Shown in pieces: positions 1 to 7,526 of a stretch of 64,000 bases of DNA (position 1 is its first letter; each line of letters begins with the position of its first letter). Below the pieces are notes generated by a model that saw nothing but the letters and a program-made list of their open reading frames with translations, made no database searches and was not told where the DNA came from. Made by a program: the position numbers and the translations under genes. The stretch comes from CAWACP01 sp963832965 (GTDB lineage Bacteria > Acidobacteriota > Terriglobia > Bryobacterales > Bryobacteraceae). The stretch lies in the NCBI GenBank assembly GCA_963832965.1, contig CAWHVW010000002.1, positions 744,001 to 808,000 on the forward strand. The letters are read 5' to 3'.

Positions 1-626
1 CGTTCAGCCTTTTGCGAGGCGCTCTGCCCATCGTCAGGACTGCTCAACTCATACAGCATTAGCGTGAGCCGTGGCGTCGCCGTCAACAGCATTCGCCGCC
101 CGCCAATGTCGCCCTTGAGATACTTCGCCGGAATATCCGCGTTCACGGTCATCCCCGCCGGCTCCGCCATCGCCCGCACCGCGCCATACGTTGCCACCAG
201 ATCGGGCAGGAATCGGAGGTTCCCCGGGCCTTTGTTCTCCGGACGCTGATGCGGTTCCACATCCAGGTGAATGCCGTCGAACCGTTCCCGCCCGTGCTGC
301 CGGTTGTATTGCACCATGCCCTGCACTCGTCCCAGCAGCTTATCCCGGTGCTTGCCCGGCTCATCGGCGTCCACGCTCGATAGCAGCGCCTCCACGCGAA
401 TATTCGATCGGTGAAGCAGGGCTATCAACGGAGCAATCTGCTGGTCTGCGGCAACCGAGACATAGACTTCATTGATCCCCTGAGACTCGCAAAACTTCAG
501 CAGCGCTTCATCGCCGCCCGGCGCTTCCAGCACGGCCTCCGAATGCCACACCCACAACCCGTGAACAAGGTCGGCCGCGTTCCCCGCCAAGGCGCAAAGC
601 AAGTACGCCGCCGCGAGCAATCGCAT
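1..626 (-). CDS. Secreted TIM-barrel-like protein, partial (C-terminus outside window)
   Basis: An open frame starts at ATG 624-626 on the minus strand and runs off the left edge (about 208 codons visible, no stop). It begins with a hydrophobic signal peptide (MRLLAAAYLLCALAGNAA), so the product is probably exported. The body has alternating beta/alpha segments and an FDGIHLDVEPH segment, the kind of Asp/Glu-bearing strand end seen in glycoside-hydrolase-like TIM barrels. Its ATG lies just after the stop of the upstream small membrane gene, so it is the last visible gene of the XRE-led operon. Substrate unknown; the catalytic reading is inference. Confidence 0.7.
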   Translation of the reverse strand, partial: MRLLAAAYLLCALAGNAADLVHGLWVWHSEAVLEAPGGDEALLKFCESQGINEVYVSVAADQQIAPLIALLHRSNIRVEALLSSVDADEPGKHRDKLLGRVQGMVQYNRQHGRERFDGIHLDVEPHQRPENKGPGNLRFLPDLVATYGAVRAMAEPAGMTVNADIPAKYLKGDIGGRRMLLTATPRLTLMLYELSSPDDGQSASQKAE

Positions 627-628
627 CG

Positions 629-862
629 CTATCCTCGCGTGTCCGGCGCGCTTCCCGTAACCGCGTTCGGACATCGGTCTCTCCGGTACAGGCCCGTCAG
701 CATGCATCCGATCGAGATGCCATACAGCAGTCCGATCAATGCATCGGTGTAGTTGCCCGGCCGGTGCATGGTCCAAATGCGCGTCACATTCGCAAGGCAG
801 AAAAGCGCCAGCCCAATACGGAAAGACAGGCTGAGCGTCTTCGCTCGATTTCGCAGCATCAT
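629..862 (-). CDS. Small membrane protein, unknown function
   Basis: A 77-residue protein with two hydrophobic segments (about residues 14-28 and 42-57) and a basic, polar tail; no family recognised. Two ATGs in tandem (860-862 and 857-859) could start it. Upstream lies GAGAATCGAAA, which resembles the TAGAATCGAA -10-like motif before other genes here, so a secondary promoter is possible. It sits between a membrane protein and the partial secreted protein on the same strand with short spacers, consistent with an operon. Confidence 0.55.
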   Translation of the reverse strand: MMLRNRAKTLSLSFRIGLALFCLANVTRIWTMHRPGNYTDALIGLLYGISIGCMLTGLYRRDRCPNAVTGSAPDTRG

Positions 863-883
863 TTTCGATTCTCCATGTGTGTT

Positions 884-1099
884 TCAGTCAGTCAGGTAAT
901 ACCACGCCATGAGTCCCATCTTGACCGCTACGAAGGTGAGGCCGACGGCGAGAAGATCCCAGCTCCATTGATGATTGACGAAGTACCGCCACTCGAACAG
1001 ACCAATAGCCGTGAGCCCCCCGGCGATTCCCGCGATGCTGGTGGACTGGCGGCGATGCGCAAGAAAGCGTTCGTCAATCACCTTGCCGAATATCTTCAT
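884..1099 (-). CDS. Small membrane protein co-encoded with XRE regulator
   Basis: A 71-residue protein starting MKIFGKVIDERFLAHR, with two transmembrane helices (about 21-36 and 50-67). Its ATG overlaps the TGA of the upstream XRE repressor gene by four bases (1096-1099), so the two are almost certainly translationally coupled. Pairs of a compact XRE regulator and a small multi-helix membrane protein are common in bacteria; the function of the membrane partner is not known. A longer in-frame reading to 1339 would overlap the XRE gene and is not favoured. Confidence 0.7.
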   Translation of the reverse strand: MKIFGKVIDERFLAHRRQSTSIAGIAGGLTAIGLFEWRYFVNHQWSWDLLAVGLTFVAVKMGLMAWYYLTD

Positions 1100-1308
1100 G
1101 ATTGCGTCTCCAGTGTAAAGATGTCGTCCGTGGAACAAGCGAAAACCCGCGAGAAGATCAGCGCCAGCAGCAGGCTGGGAACGTAGCGGTCGCGCTCGAT
1201 GGAATTGATGCTCTGCCGCGAAACGCCCACCGCCTCGGCGAGCTCCTGCTGGGTCCACCCGCGCTGGCTTCGAAGCTCCTTGACCCGGTTTCGAATATTG
1301 GCCTCCAT
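1096..1308 (-). CDS. XRE-family HTH transcriptional regulator (compact)
   Basis: A 70-residue DNA-binding protein that is almost entirely one helix-turn-helix of the Cro/C1 type (RGWTQQELAEAVGVSRQSIN, residues 16-35) plus a short C-terminal helix. It belongs to the small YgzD-like regulators. A 16-bp palindrome immediately precedes its ATG and a TTGACA-17-CATACT promoter lies just upstream, so autoregulation is likely. It overlaps the membrane-protein gene at 884-1099 by four bases. Confidence 0.88.
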   Translation of the reverse strand: MEANIRNRVKELRSQRGWTQQELAEAVGVSRQSINSIERDRYVPSLLLALIFSRVFACSTDDIFTLETQS

Positions 1309-1364
1309 GTAAAGTTCGCTTTACCAAGTATGCTGCCAAACCCCTGGAATGTCAAGCATGCTTG
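1309..1364 (-). promoter_or_regulatory. Promoter with two palindromic operators for the XRE operon
   Basis: Read on the minus strand: a -35 TTGACA (1355-1350), a 17-base spacer and a -10 CATACT (1332-1327). A palindrome GTAAAG-CGAA-CTTTAC (1324-1309) abuts the XRE start codon, and a 12-bp palindrome CAAGCATGCTTG (1364-1353) overlaps the -35. There is no Shine-Dalgarno between the palindrome and the ATG, so the message would have a very short leader that is itself the operator. Binding by the XRE protein is inference. Confidence 0.7.
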
Positions 1365-1405
1365 TCTTTTTCCCGGCACCCCCGGGTGTATGTTGAACGT
1401 GGATC

Positions 1406-2092
1406 GTGGGACACATCGTCGGTCGGCGCCTGGAGCGCGAGCGGATGAAAGCCGCCTTGCGCAATGGCGAGTCTCTGCTGGTGCTCGGATGCGCGGGTGC
1501 GGGAAAAACCTGCCTGCTCCAGGAGTGCGCCGGCGAAGTTTCCGGCACCGTCTTCATTCCCTGGGGCCCCAGCCTGCACGGTCTGCTGGAAAGTCTGGCG
1601 GCCGCTCTGTTGCCGGAAGGTCACCAGCCGCCTCACACCAGCGTGCGGCTGAAGGGCGCCCTGTTCACCGCTCTCGAGCGCCGGCCGGCGCGAATCATCC
1701 TCGACGGCGTCTCCGGCGCCAGCCACCCCGTCTATCGATTCTTCCAGCGGGTGTACTTCATCCCCGGAATGTCCCTCATCGTCTCGGCCAGAAATGCAGT
1801 CGCGCTGGGCGCGCTCGCCCGTCTGTTCTGGGATCCGCGAAATACCATCCAGCTCGGCCCGCTCAGTGACGCGGAAGCCCGCGAATTGTTCGATGACGCT
1901 TCGCGGCGCTATGGCCTCTCCGATGCGCACATGGTCGATTTTCGAGAACGCGTCCTGGAATGCGCGCAAGGCAATGGCGGGCAAATCGTCGAGATGTGCA
2001 GGCTGGCGTCCCGGCCCGAATACGTAACCGCCAGCGGGCGCATCAAGTTCGAGCTCGTCCGTATCGATTCGCTGGCCCAAACGCTGGAATGA
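1406..2092 (+). CDS. P-loop ATPase of AAA/STAND-like type, single domain
   Basis: A 228-residue soluble protein with a GTG start. It has a Walker A motif GCAGAGKT at residues 28-35, a Walker-B-like RIILDGV near residue 98 and a sensor-like LIVSAR around residue 130. The arrangement matches ORC/CDC6-type and STAND NTPases, but no effector or sensor domain follows. It converges tail to tail on the DUF190 gene at 2093. Its partner and role are not evident; an isolated helper ATPase or a truncated STAND protein are both possible. Confidence 0.65.
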   Translation: MGHIVGRRLERERMKAALRNGESLLVLGCAGAGKTCLLQECAGEVSGTVFIPWGPSLHGLLESLAAALLPEGHQPPHTSVRLKGALFTALERRPARIILDGVSGASHPVYRFFQRVYFIPGMSLIVSARNAVALGALARLFWDPRNTIQLGPLSDAEARELFDDASRRYGLSDAHMVDFRERVLECAQGNGGQIVEMCRLASRPEYVTASGRIKFELVRIDSLAQTLE

Positions 2093-2440
2093 TCAGGATG
2101 CCCGTTTCGTCCGCGCCTGGTTGTTCACCAGAATCGCCTCGACCCGGGAAGTGGCGATCACGCCCGCTTCCAGCATCGGTTCTATCTCCGCAATCAACGA
2201 ATCGATCTTGCCGGGAGCGTCGATGATGCTGATTACCACCGGGAGGTTGTGCGCGAACGGCCGCGTCCGGTGCACCTCTGATGCCGCGCCGTAGCCCTCC
2301 ATCGCCCGCACCGCGGTAGCTTTGGCAATGTGAAATTCCTGGCACTTCCGCAGGATGCATTGGAGCAAAGGTTTACCCTGGAACCGATCCCGCTCGCAGA
2401 TGTGCACGCGTAGCAACGTAGCTGGCTGAAAGACCGTCAT
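2093..2440 (-). CDS. DUF190 (PII-like fold) protein
   Basis: About 115 residues covering one DUF190 domain: a strand with LLRVHICERDRFQGKPLL, a helix, then VRAMEGYGAASEVH and the core VVISIIDAPGKIDSLIAEIEPML. DUF190 proteins have a ferredoxin-like fold related to PII signalling proteins and often occur beside ion transporters. I chose the ATG at 2438-2440; an in-frame start at 2458 adds six residues. It ends base-to-base with the convergent ATPase gene. Three further DUF190 domains occur at 10406-11483. Confidence 0.8.
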   Translation of the reverse strand: MTVFQPATLLRVHICERDRFQGKPLLQCILRKCQEFHIAKATAVRAMEGYGAASEVHRTRPFAHNLPVVISIIDAPGKIDSLIAEIEPMLEAGVIATSRVEAILVNNQARTKRAS

Positions 2441-2538
2441 GGGCCTCCGGCAAAGCAATTATGAGCGCCGTCCGGTCCCCGCGTCAACGGGAATCACGGC
2501 GCCAGCCGCGCACTCGCCCCAGTTTGCGAGCACTTACC

Positions 2539-2561
2539 GAACCGCGACAGTCATGGAGCGG
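2539..2561 (+). repeat. Dispersed repeat B, divergent copy
   Basis: A diverged copy of the 23-bp repeat whose consensus begins GAACCGCGACGGTGACGGAG; here the centre reads ACAGTCATGG. It lies between the convergent ends at 2551 and the DUF190 promoter side, partly overlapping the 3' end of the gene ending at 2551. Confidence 0.55.
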
Positions 2562-3393
2562 AACTAACAAACGATTCGGCGTCTCCGTAGTTCTGTGGGT
2601 TGAGCGGAATGCGCCAGCAAACGCCGGAACGCAGCGTGACCGTTAAATCGCGCTTCTCCCCCGTGCCCAGGCACCGCACGCTCTCCACGCCCCGCAACGG
2701 AGCGGCGGAAGTGACACTCCCGTACCGGTCATACCAGCCCTTCCAGCGGTCTCGAATCCAGATAACCCGCGTGTCTGTAATCGCGAGAAGGTCACCCCCC
2801 GCCTCCGAGCGAAGCCGAAACGGCCCCCATCCCCAAAGCCGTGCCGATGGCGGGCTGAACCACTGTGCCCGAACGCTCTCCCGCGCCAGCAAGGCCGCCG
2901 CCAGGTGGTTTTTGAACTTGATATCCAGCGGCGCGCCGAACTCGGCAATCCCGCCGTCCCGGTCGGTCTTATCCGCGCCGAGCCAGGCGCGGAGCAAGGC
3001 ATCCAGAAACTCATCCACCGGCTGCTGGCACCGGGTGTTATACGGCAGGCGAATTTCGTGCCCGGCGGCGACGAATCGAAGCCAGCCAATCAGCAGGAAG
3101 TGTCCAAACTCGCAGAACGCCAGATCCCCTAAAGCGATCCGCGCCGGTTTGTCGTCATGAGCAGGATGAGTCAAAGCCACCATCGCGTCATCCTGGAGCA
3201 GCACAACGCGCGGCGGGTAGTGCGATCGCCCGAACCGGCCGGAATCGTCCCGAGGAAGGAATAGCCCGACCTGAAAATTCTTCGCACCCTCCGGAATCGG
3301 GAAATCGGCCGGCAGGTCGTCTTCGGACCGGATCACCCAGGCAATGATGTACGAACGGGAATCGGCATCCAGCGCCTTCCTCCGGGGCATCAT
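2551..3393 (-). CDS. Hypothetical protein coupled to dynamin-like GTPase
   Basis: A 280-residue soluble protein, no signal peptide, no family recognised. It has a beta-rich N-terminal half (for example PPRVVLLQDDAMVAL) and a C-terminal half with several Trp/Arg-rich strands (WIRDRWKGWYDRYG) resembling a PH-like or GRAM-like membrane-binding fold, which is only an impression. Its ATG overlaps the stop of the dynamin-like GTPase gene by four bases (3390-3393), so it is very likely co-translated and functionally linked to it. Confidence 0.7.
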   Translation of the reverse strand: MMPRRKALDADSRSYIIAWVIRSEDDLPADFPIPEGAKNFQVGLFLPRDDSGRFGRSHYPPRVVLLQDDAMVALTHPAHDDKPARIALGDLAFCEFGHFLLIGWLRFVAAGHEIRLPYNTRCQQPVDEFLDALLRAWLGADKTDRDGGIAEFGAPLDIKFKNHLAAALLARESVRAQWFSPPSARLWGWGPFRLRSEAGGDLLAITDTRVIWIRDRWKGWYDRYGSVTSAAPLRGVESVRCLGTGEKRDLTVTLRSGVCWRIPLNPQNYGDAESFVSSAP

Positions 3394-5396
3394 CGGGCCA
3401 GCGATGCAAGGTCGCGCAGGAACGCTTCCTGTTCCGTGCCGGAAGCCTGCCCGGTGCCGCTCATCCGATTGACATGCGCGCGATACGCGTCGGCATGCGT
3501 CTCAAATCGGCGCTGCAGTTCGCCCAGTGTGCGCCGTGTCCACGCATCCAGCATGCTTCCCAGATTCGAAAATGCTTCCGCAACACGCCCGCCGATCTTC
3601 CGCCGAAGGACATTCTGCGTGTGCCGTTCCGATAGTCCTCTGCCGAACTTCAACCGGACACCCGGCCGGACGTCCAGCTCCAGCTCGCCCAGATCGAGCC
3701 GGGGCATGTCCGTAATCGCGGAGATGAGATCCTCGTCCGGATGCGCCTCCTGCATACCCAGGGTCGCCGAGGTGGTGCGCAATGTTTGCGCCAGTTCGCG
3801 AGCCAGATCCTTCAGAGCGCCCGATATCACGCCCGCCTGCTCCGCGGCGAAGCGCACCAGCAGATCGCCAACCAGCGCGCTCGCATCGGTCTCGCCATTC
3901 CGCAACCACGCTTCTGTCAGACCGGTCGCCGCTTCCGCGATCCCACGCTCCCCCTGTCCGCGGATCGCATGGGTAGCTTCGAAGCAGACCTCCCGGACCT
4001 CGGCCACCCGCCCAATAGCCTTCCTGAGGTCGGCCTCCACCTGGCTCACGTCTATCGAACTTCGATCGCGATCCAGCCGGAGCCGCAGTGCCGTGGCCAC
4101 GCTTTCGCGGAGCGATCCAATCTTGCGAAACACGGATTCCTGCGCCAGTTGCTGGTGGTGATCGTACAACGGCAGAATGGCCTCCCGAAACCACGTTTCC
4201 AGAAGAGAAGAGTGGCTCGCCTGAATGCTCACCGGGTGAACCGATATCTCCAGGCCGAGCTGGGATCGGATCTGTTCCGAAATGTACGCCAGAGAACCGG
4301 CCCGGTCTTCCGGAGCCAGCAGGTCGCTCTTGCTCAGCAGCACAGAGGCGGGAATGCCGGCTTCATAAAGCGTCCGGATGGTCGCCAGGTCATCCTCAGT
4401 GAGCGTCGACCCCGCGTCAATCAGCACCACTCCAAGGTCGCAGCGCGGCAAATACGCCAGCGTCTCCGCGGCCCCCGAAGTAGCCAGCGAACCCAGCCCC
4501 GGCGTATCCACCAGCACAATGCCGTCCCGCAGTCGCGCCGACGGAAGTTCCGCGACGATTCGTGTAACGTGCCGGTAGTTTCCCGGGTTGTGCCGCTCGC
4601 TCACAAATTCCGGCAATCGCTCCAGATCGGTCCGTTCAGCGCCGCGGTCCGCAAACCACACCGTCAAACGCGGCGTGCCGCCATAAACCAGCCGCGTGGG
4701 CACCGCGGTGATCGGGTTCACGCCCACCGGCAAGATATCCGTCTGCACAATGTGATTGAGCAAAGACGATTTCCCGGAGCTCACCCGCCCGAACAGGGCG
4801 ATCTCGAAGCTCTTCGACTCTAACCTCTCCACAATCATCGAGACCTTGGGGCGGAATTCCACGAAGCCGTGTTCGTTGACGATCCGCTCCAGAGTCTTCA
4901 CCAGTCCCACGTCTGCTCCGGAGTCGGCAAGAGCTTTCAACCGCGCCTGCAAATCCTGGCCGAGCCCGTTGGCCAGATAAGCGTCCAGCTTGTCGATGGC
5001 GCTGACCATCTCGTCCACCAGGCCGTTCAGTTCAAGCACGGCGTCTTCGGGCAGATCACCGTAGCCGCGCATGCGGTCCGGCGTGCACTCCTGAAATGCG
5101 ATCCGGATGAAAGCCAGCGTCACGCGGATCGAATGAACGGCCTCGAAATCCGGTTCCGGCTGCGGGATTCCCTGCGAATCGAGAACGCGAACCATCTGCG
5201 TGCGGATCCGGGCGACGTAGTCCTCGACAACTTTTATCTGGGCCGGCGAAAAAGAACTCTTGTACTTCCGGAAAGCGGATTTCGACCGTGACGCAAAAAG
5301 AATCGATTCAACTTCCCCCAGCAGCTTGTCCGCATGTTGGGCGCTGCAGAGCAGGTGCAGTTGTTGGGAGGAATTCAGCACTGGGAGCTCCAACAA
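3390..5396 (-). CDS. Dynamin-like GTPase (bacterial DLP), 668 aa
   Basis: A large GTPase of the dynamin/LeoA/DynA type, expected to act on membranes by GTP-driven assembly. An alpha-helical N-terminal extension of about 195 residues precedes the G domain: G1 GRVSSGKSS (about 203-211), a G2 threonine in NPITAVPT, G3 DTPGLGS, G4 LSKSDLL. The remaining 300 residues are mostly helical, as in the stalk/paddle region. The start is TTG 5394-5396, overlapping the phosphoesterase end by 22 bases. A second, differently sized dynamin-like GTPase lies at 7527-9167 on the opposite strand. Confidence 0.85.
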   Translation of the reverse strand: MLELPVLNSSQQLHLLCSAQHADKLLGEVESILFASRSKSAFRKYKSSFSPAQIKVVEDYVARIRTQMVRVLDSQGIPQPEPDFEAVHSIRVTLAFIRIAFQECTPDRMRGYGDLPEDAVLELNGLVDEMVSAIDKLDAYLANGLGQDLQARLKALADSGADVGLVKTLERIVNEHGFVEFRPKVSMIVERLESKSFEIALFGRVSSGKSSLLNHIVQTDILPVGVNPITAVPTRLVYGGTPRLTVWFADRGAERTDLERLPEFVSERHNPGNYRHVTRIVAELPSARLRDGIVLVDTPGLGSLATSGAAETLAYLPRCDLGVVLIDAGSTLTEDDLATIRTLYEAGIPASVLLSKSDLLAPEDRAGSLAYISEQIRSQLGLEISVHPVSIQASHSSLLETWFREAILPLYDHHQQLAQESVFRKIGSLRESVATALRLRLDRDRSSIDVSQVEADLRKAIGRVAEVREVCFEATHAIRGQGERGIAEAATGLTEAWLRNGETDASALVGDLLVRFAAEQAGVISGALKDLARELAQTLRTTSATLGMQEAHPDEDLISAITDMPRLDLGELELDVRPGVRLKFGRGLSERHTQNVLRRKIGGRVAEAFSNLGSMLDAWTRRTLGELQRRFETHADAYRAHVNRMSGTGQASGTEQEAFLRDLASLAR

Positions 5397-6112
5397 CCGG
5401 TTCTCAAGACCCCCGCCAGACTATGTTTGACCCTCTCCGGCGTGGGGCAGGGCCGCGCCCTGCCGATGCCGCTCTGCGGAACCGCCAGCCTCTCGATCTT
5501 CCGGGCCGTCGTCTCGCAGTCATACGGATACGAGTGCAGTTGCAGGTCGTCATCCCACACCGCATAACAAGCCAGTGGAGAGCCCGTCTTGGGCTGCCCG
5601 ATGCTGCCCGGATTTGCCACAATCCTCTGCCCAACCGTTCGAATAAACGGGATGTGCGTATGGCCCGTAAGCAGAATGTCCGCGGCGGCGAGTTCGCACT
5701 CCTCCGCCCACTGCGGCGAATCTGCCTGGATATACCGGAACAGCGGGTCCGAAGGCGTCGCATGACAAAGGAAGAACGACAATCCTTCCACCCGTTCGGT
5801 CAAAACCAGGGGAAGCGAACTCAAATACTCCCGCTGATCATCGCGCAGGCTCGCCTGTGTGTAAGCCAGCATCGCATCGGACATCTCCCGGAACGGAGCG
5901 GAACAACGCGGGTCCTCCCCGCTCGCCGCGGCGTGATCGTGGTTGCCGCGCACCACGACGGTCGCGTGTTTTCGAACCCAATCCACAACCGCAACCGGAT
6001 CGGGCCCGTAATTCACCAGATCGCCCAGAACCCAGAGTTGATCGCCCAGCGTTGGCAACGCCTCCAACGCCTCCATGTTGGCATGGATGTCCGAAATAAT
6101 AACGATTTTCAT
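5375..6112 (-). CDS. Metallophosphoesterase (calcineurin-like, YfcE/MJ0936 type)
   Basis: A 245-residue phosphoesterase. It has the family metal-binding motifs in order: SDIHAN (residues 7-12), LGDLVNYGP, VRGNHDHA, LCHATP and GHTHIPF followed by NPGSIGQP. Such enzymes hydrolyse phosphodiesters or phosphomonoesters with two metal ions; the natural substrate is unknown. The ATG (6110-6112) overlaps the stop of the MFS gene by four bases. The last 25 or so codons run through a copy of repeat A (5442-5464), which encodes the odd tail GRARPCPTP, so the repeat seems to have altered the C-terminus. Confidence 0.88.
   Translation of the reverse strand: MKIVIISDIHANMEALEALPTLGDQLWVLGDLVNYGPDPVAVVDWVRKHATVVVRGNHDHAAASGEDPRCSAPFREMSDAMLAYTQASLRDDQREYLSSLPLVLTERVEGLSFFLCHATPSDPLFRYIQADSPQWAEECELAAADILLTGHTHIPFIRTVGQRIVANPGSIGQPKTGSPLACYAVWDDDLQLHSYPYDCETTARKIERLAVPQSGIGRARPCPTPERVKHSLAGVLRTGCWSSQC
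5442..5464 (+). repeat. Dispersed repeat A, copy 1 (inside a CDS end)
   Basis: A copy of the 23-bp near-palindrome with consensus core GGGCAGGGCCATGCCCTGCC, here with CGC instead of CAT at the centre. It is translated as part of the phosphoesterase C-terminus. Confidence 0.8.
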
Positions 6113-7341
6113 CGCCCCGCCCTCGGAACGGCGAATAGCGCCGCGGCCCCGGCGAACGTAAACACAGCCCCGTACAAAAATCCAGCCTGAAACGACACCC
6201 GGCTCCACAGCAACCCCACCACCACACTCGACAGAAGATCTCCCACCGAATTCGCCGTGGCCAGCGCGCCATACCCCACTCCCCGTTGTGCCAGCGGAAG
6301 CAGGTCCGCGGCCAGTGCGCGCTGCATCGCATCCACAATTCCTATATAGATCCCGGCAAGGGCAAACAGGCAAGAGAGAAGAACAAGGCTCGCGCTGCCC
6401 GGAAGAAACCCAAGGCACATCACGCCGAACAAACCATAACCCCCCGCCAGCAGTTTCTTCTTGTCCATGCGGTCCCCAAGCGCGCCCGCCGGGTACGATA
6501 CCGCCGCATACAGCACGTTGTGCAAAATGAAAAGCGCGATGGCGATTCGTCCCGCGCTCACCGCGCCGTAAGCCGGCGTCAGCAGAATCGCCACTCGCAT
6601 CACCAGCAATGTATGCGCGAAATTTCCGATGCCAAACAACCCAACCGCCCCTACGTACATCAGAAACGGTCTCGGAAGCCCCCGCAGAGACCCCCACATT
6701 CGCAGCTCGCGCTGCGGCTTCCGCGGAACCTCGCGAACCCAGAACAGCACGATGAGAACCGTCGCGGCCCCTGGCAGAAACGCGATCGCGAAGATATGGC
6801 GCATGGGTAGCACGCCCAGCAGCGACAACGCGATCGCCGGGCCGATGATCGCCCCCACCGTGTCCATTGCGCCTTCGAAGCCGAACGCGCGGCCGTGCGC
6901 CGCGGGTGGCACGCTCTCCGACAGCAATGCGTCGCGCACCGGACCCCGCGCCCCGCGGCCCATCCACGCCACGGCGCGGATCGCCAGCATCTGCCACCAG
7001 GCCGTGACGAACGCGAACGTCCCCATCATGGCCGTTACCACGTATCCGGCAACCAGAATCGGCTTGCGCCGGCCGATCCGGTCGGAATACGTCGACATCC
7101 ACAGCTTCAGCAGACTCGAAGCGGCATCGGACACTCCTTCGATCACCCCCAGTGCCGCGGCGCTGGCGCCAAAACCGGCCAGAAACACCGGCAGCAGAGC
7201 GGTGGTCAGCTCGTGCCCCATGTCGGAAAAGAGGCTGAGCATTCCGATGGCGAATACATTCCTCGTCAGCCAGCGCGCTCTTTGCGTGTCCGCCGGGGGA
7301 TTCACAAGGTTCAGAATACAGGTGGCGTTGATCGCGGGCAA
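6109..7341 (-). CDS. Major facilitator superfamily transporter
   Basis: A 410-residue integral membrane protein with about 12 hydrophobic helices. The loop between helices 2 and 3 carries the MFS signature (YSDRIGRRKPIL, near residues 84-95), and a second similar loop DRMDKKKLLAGG follows helix 8. The substrate cannot be inferred; drug or metabolite efflux is typical of such 12-helix members. The TTG at 7339-7341 is the longest start; an internal ATG (MLSLFSDMGHELTTAL) would shorten it by 33 residues. The stop overlaps the phosphoesterase start. Confidence 0.85.
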   Translation of the reverse strand: MPAINATCILNLVNPPADTQRARWLTRNVFAIGMLSLFSDMGHELTTALLPVFLAGFGASAAALGVIEGVSDAASSLLKLWMSTYSDRIGRRKPILVAGYVVTAMMGTFAFVTAWWQMLAIRAVAWMGRGARGPVRDALLSESVPPAAHGRAFGFEGAMDTVGAIIGPAIALSLLGVLPMRHIFAIAFLPGAATVLIVLFWVREVPRKPQRELRMWGSLRGLPRPFLMYVGAVGLFGIGNFAHTLLVMRVAILLTPAYGAVSAGRIAIALFILHNVLYAAVSYPAGALGDRMDKKKLLAGGYGLFGVMCLGFLPGSASLVLLSCLFALAGIYIGIVDAMQRALAADLLPLAQRGVGYGALATANSVGDLLSSVVVGLLWSRVSFQAGFLYGAVFTFAGAAALFAVPRAGR

Positions 7342-7361
7342 GGAATGCGGTTATCCTGTAC

Positions 7362-7394
7362 CTAGCAGGCTGAACCGCGACGGTTACGGAGCGG
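7362..7394 (+). repeat. Repeat B copy fused to a MITE-like end
   Basis: CTAGCAGGCTG (7362-7372), which matches the right terminus of the element at 21249-21373, runs directly into a repeat B copy (7372-7394). This looks like a deleted remnant of that element. Confidence 0.6.
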
Positions 7395-7464
7395 AGTGCG
7401 GAATTCCGTTTTCAGAATCCTGCTGGCGGTGGAGTTCGCTCATCGCCGGTTCCGCCGGCCAATG

Positions 7465-7491
7465 ACTCCTACAGTGGTTCACTGTAGGAGT
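7465..7491. terminator. Perfect 12-bp inverted repeat, possible terminator or cis-RNA hairpin
   Basis: ACTCCTACAGTG, loop GTT, CACTGTAGGAGT: a perfect 12-bp stem with a three-base loop, followed on the plus strand by a pyrimidine-rich stretch. It lies between the divergent MFS and dynamin genes, where no terminator is expected, so it might instead be an operator or a 5' leader hairpin of the dynamin gene that starts 36 bases downstream. Confidence 0.5.
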
Positions 7492-7526
7492 TTGCCTTTC
7501 CCTCCTTGCGGTGATCCCAAAATGAT

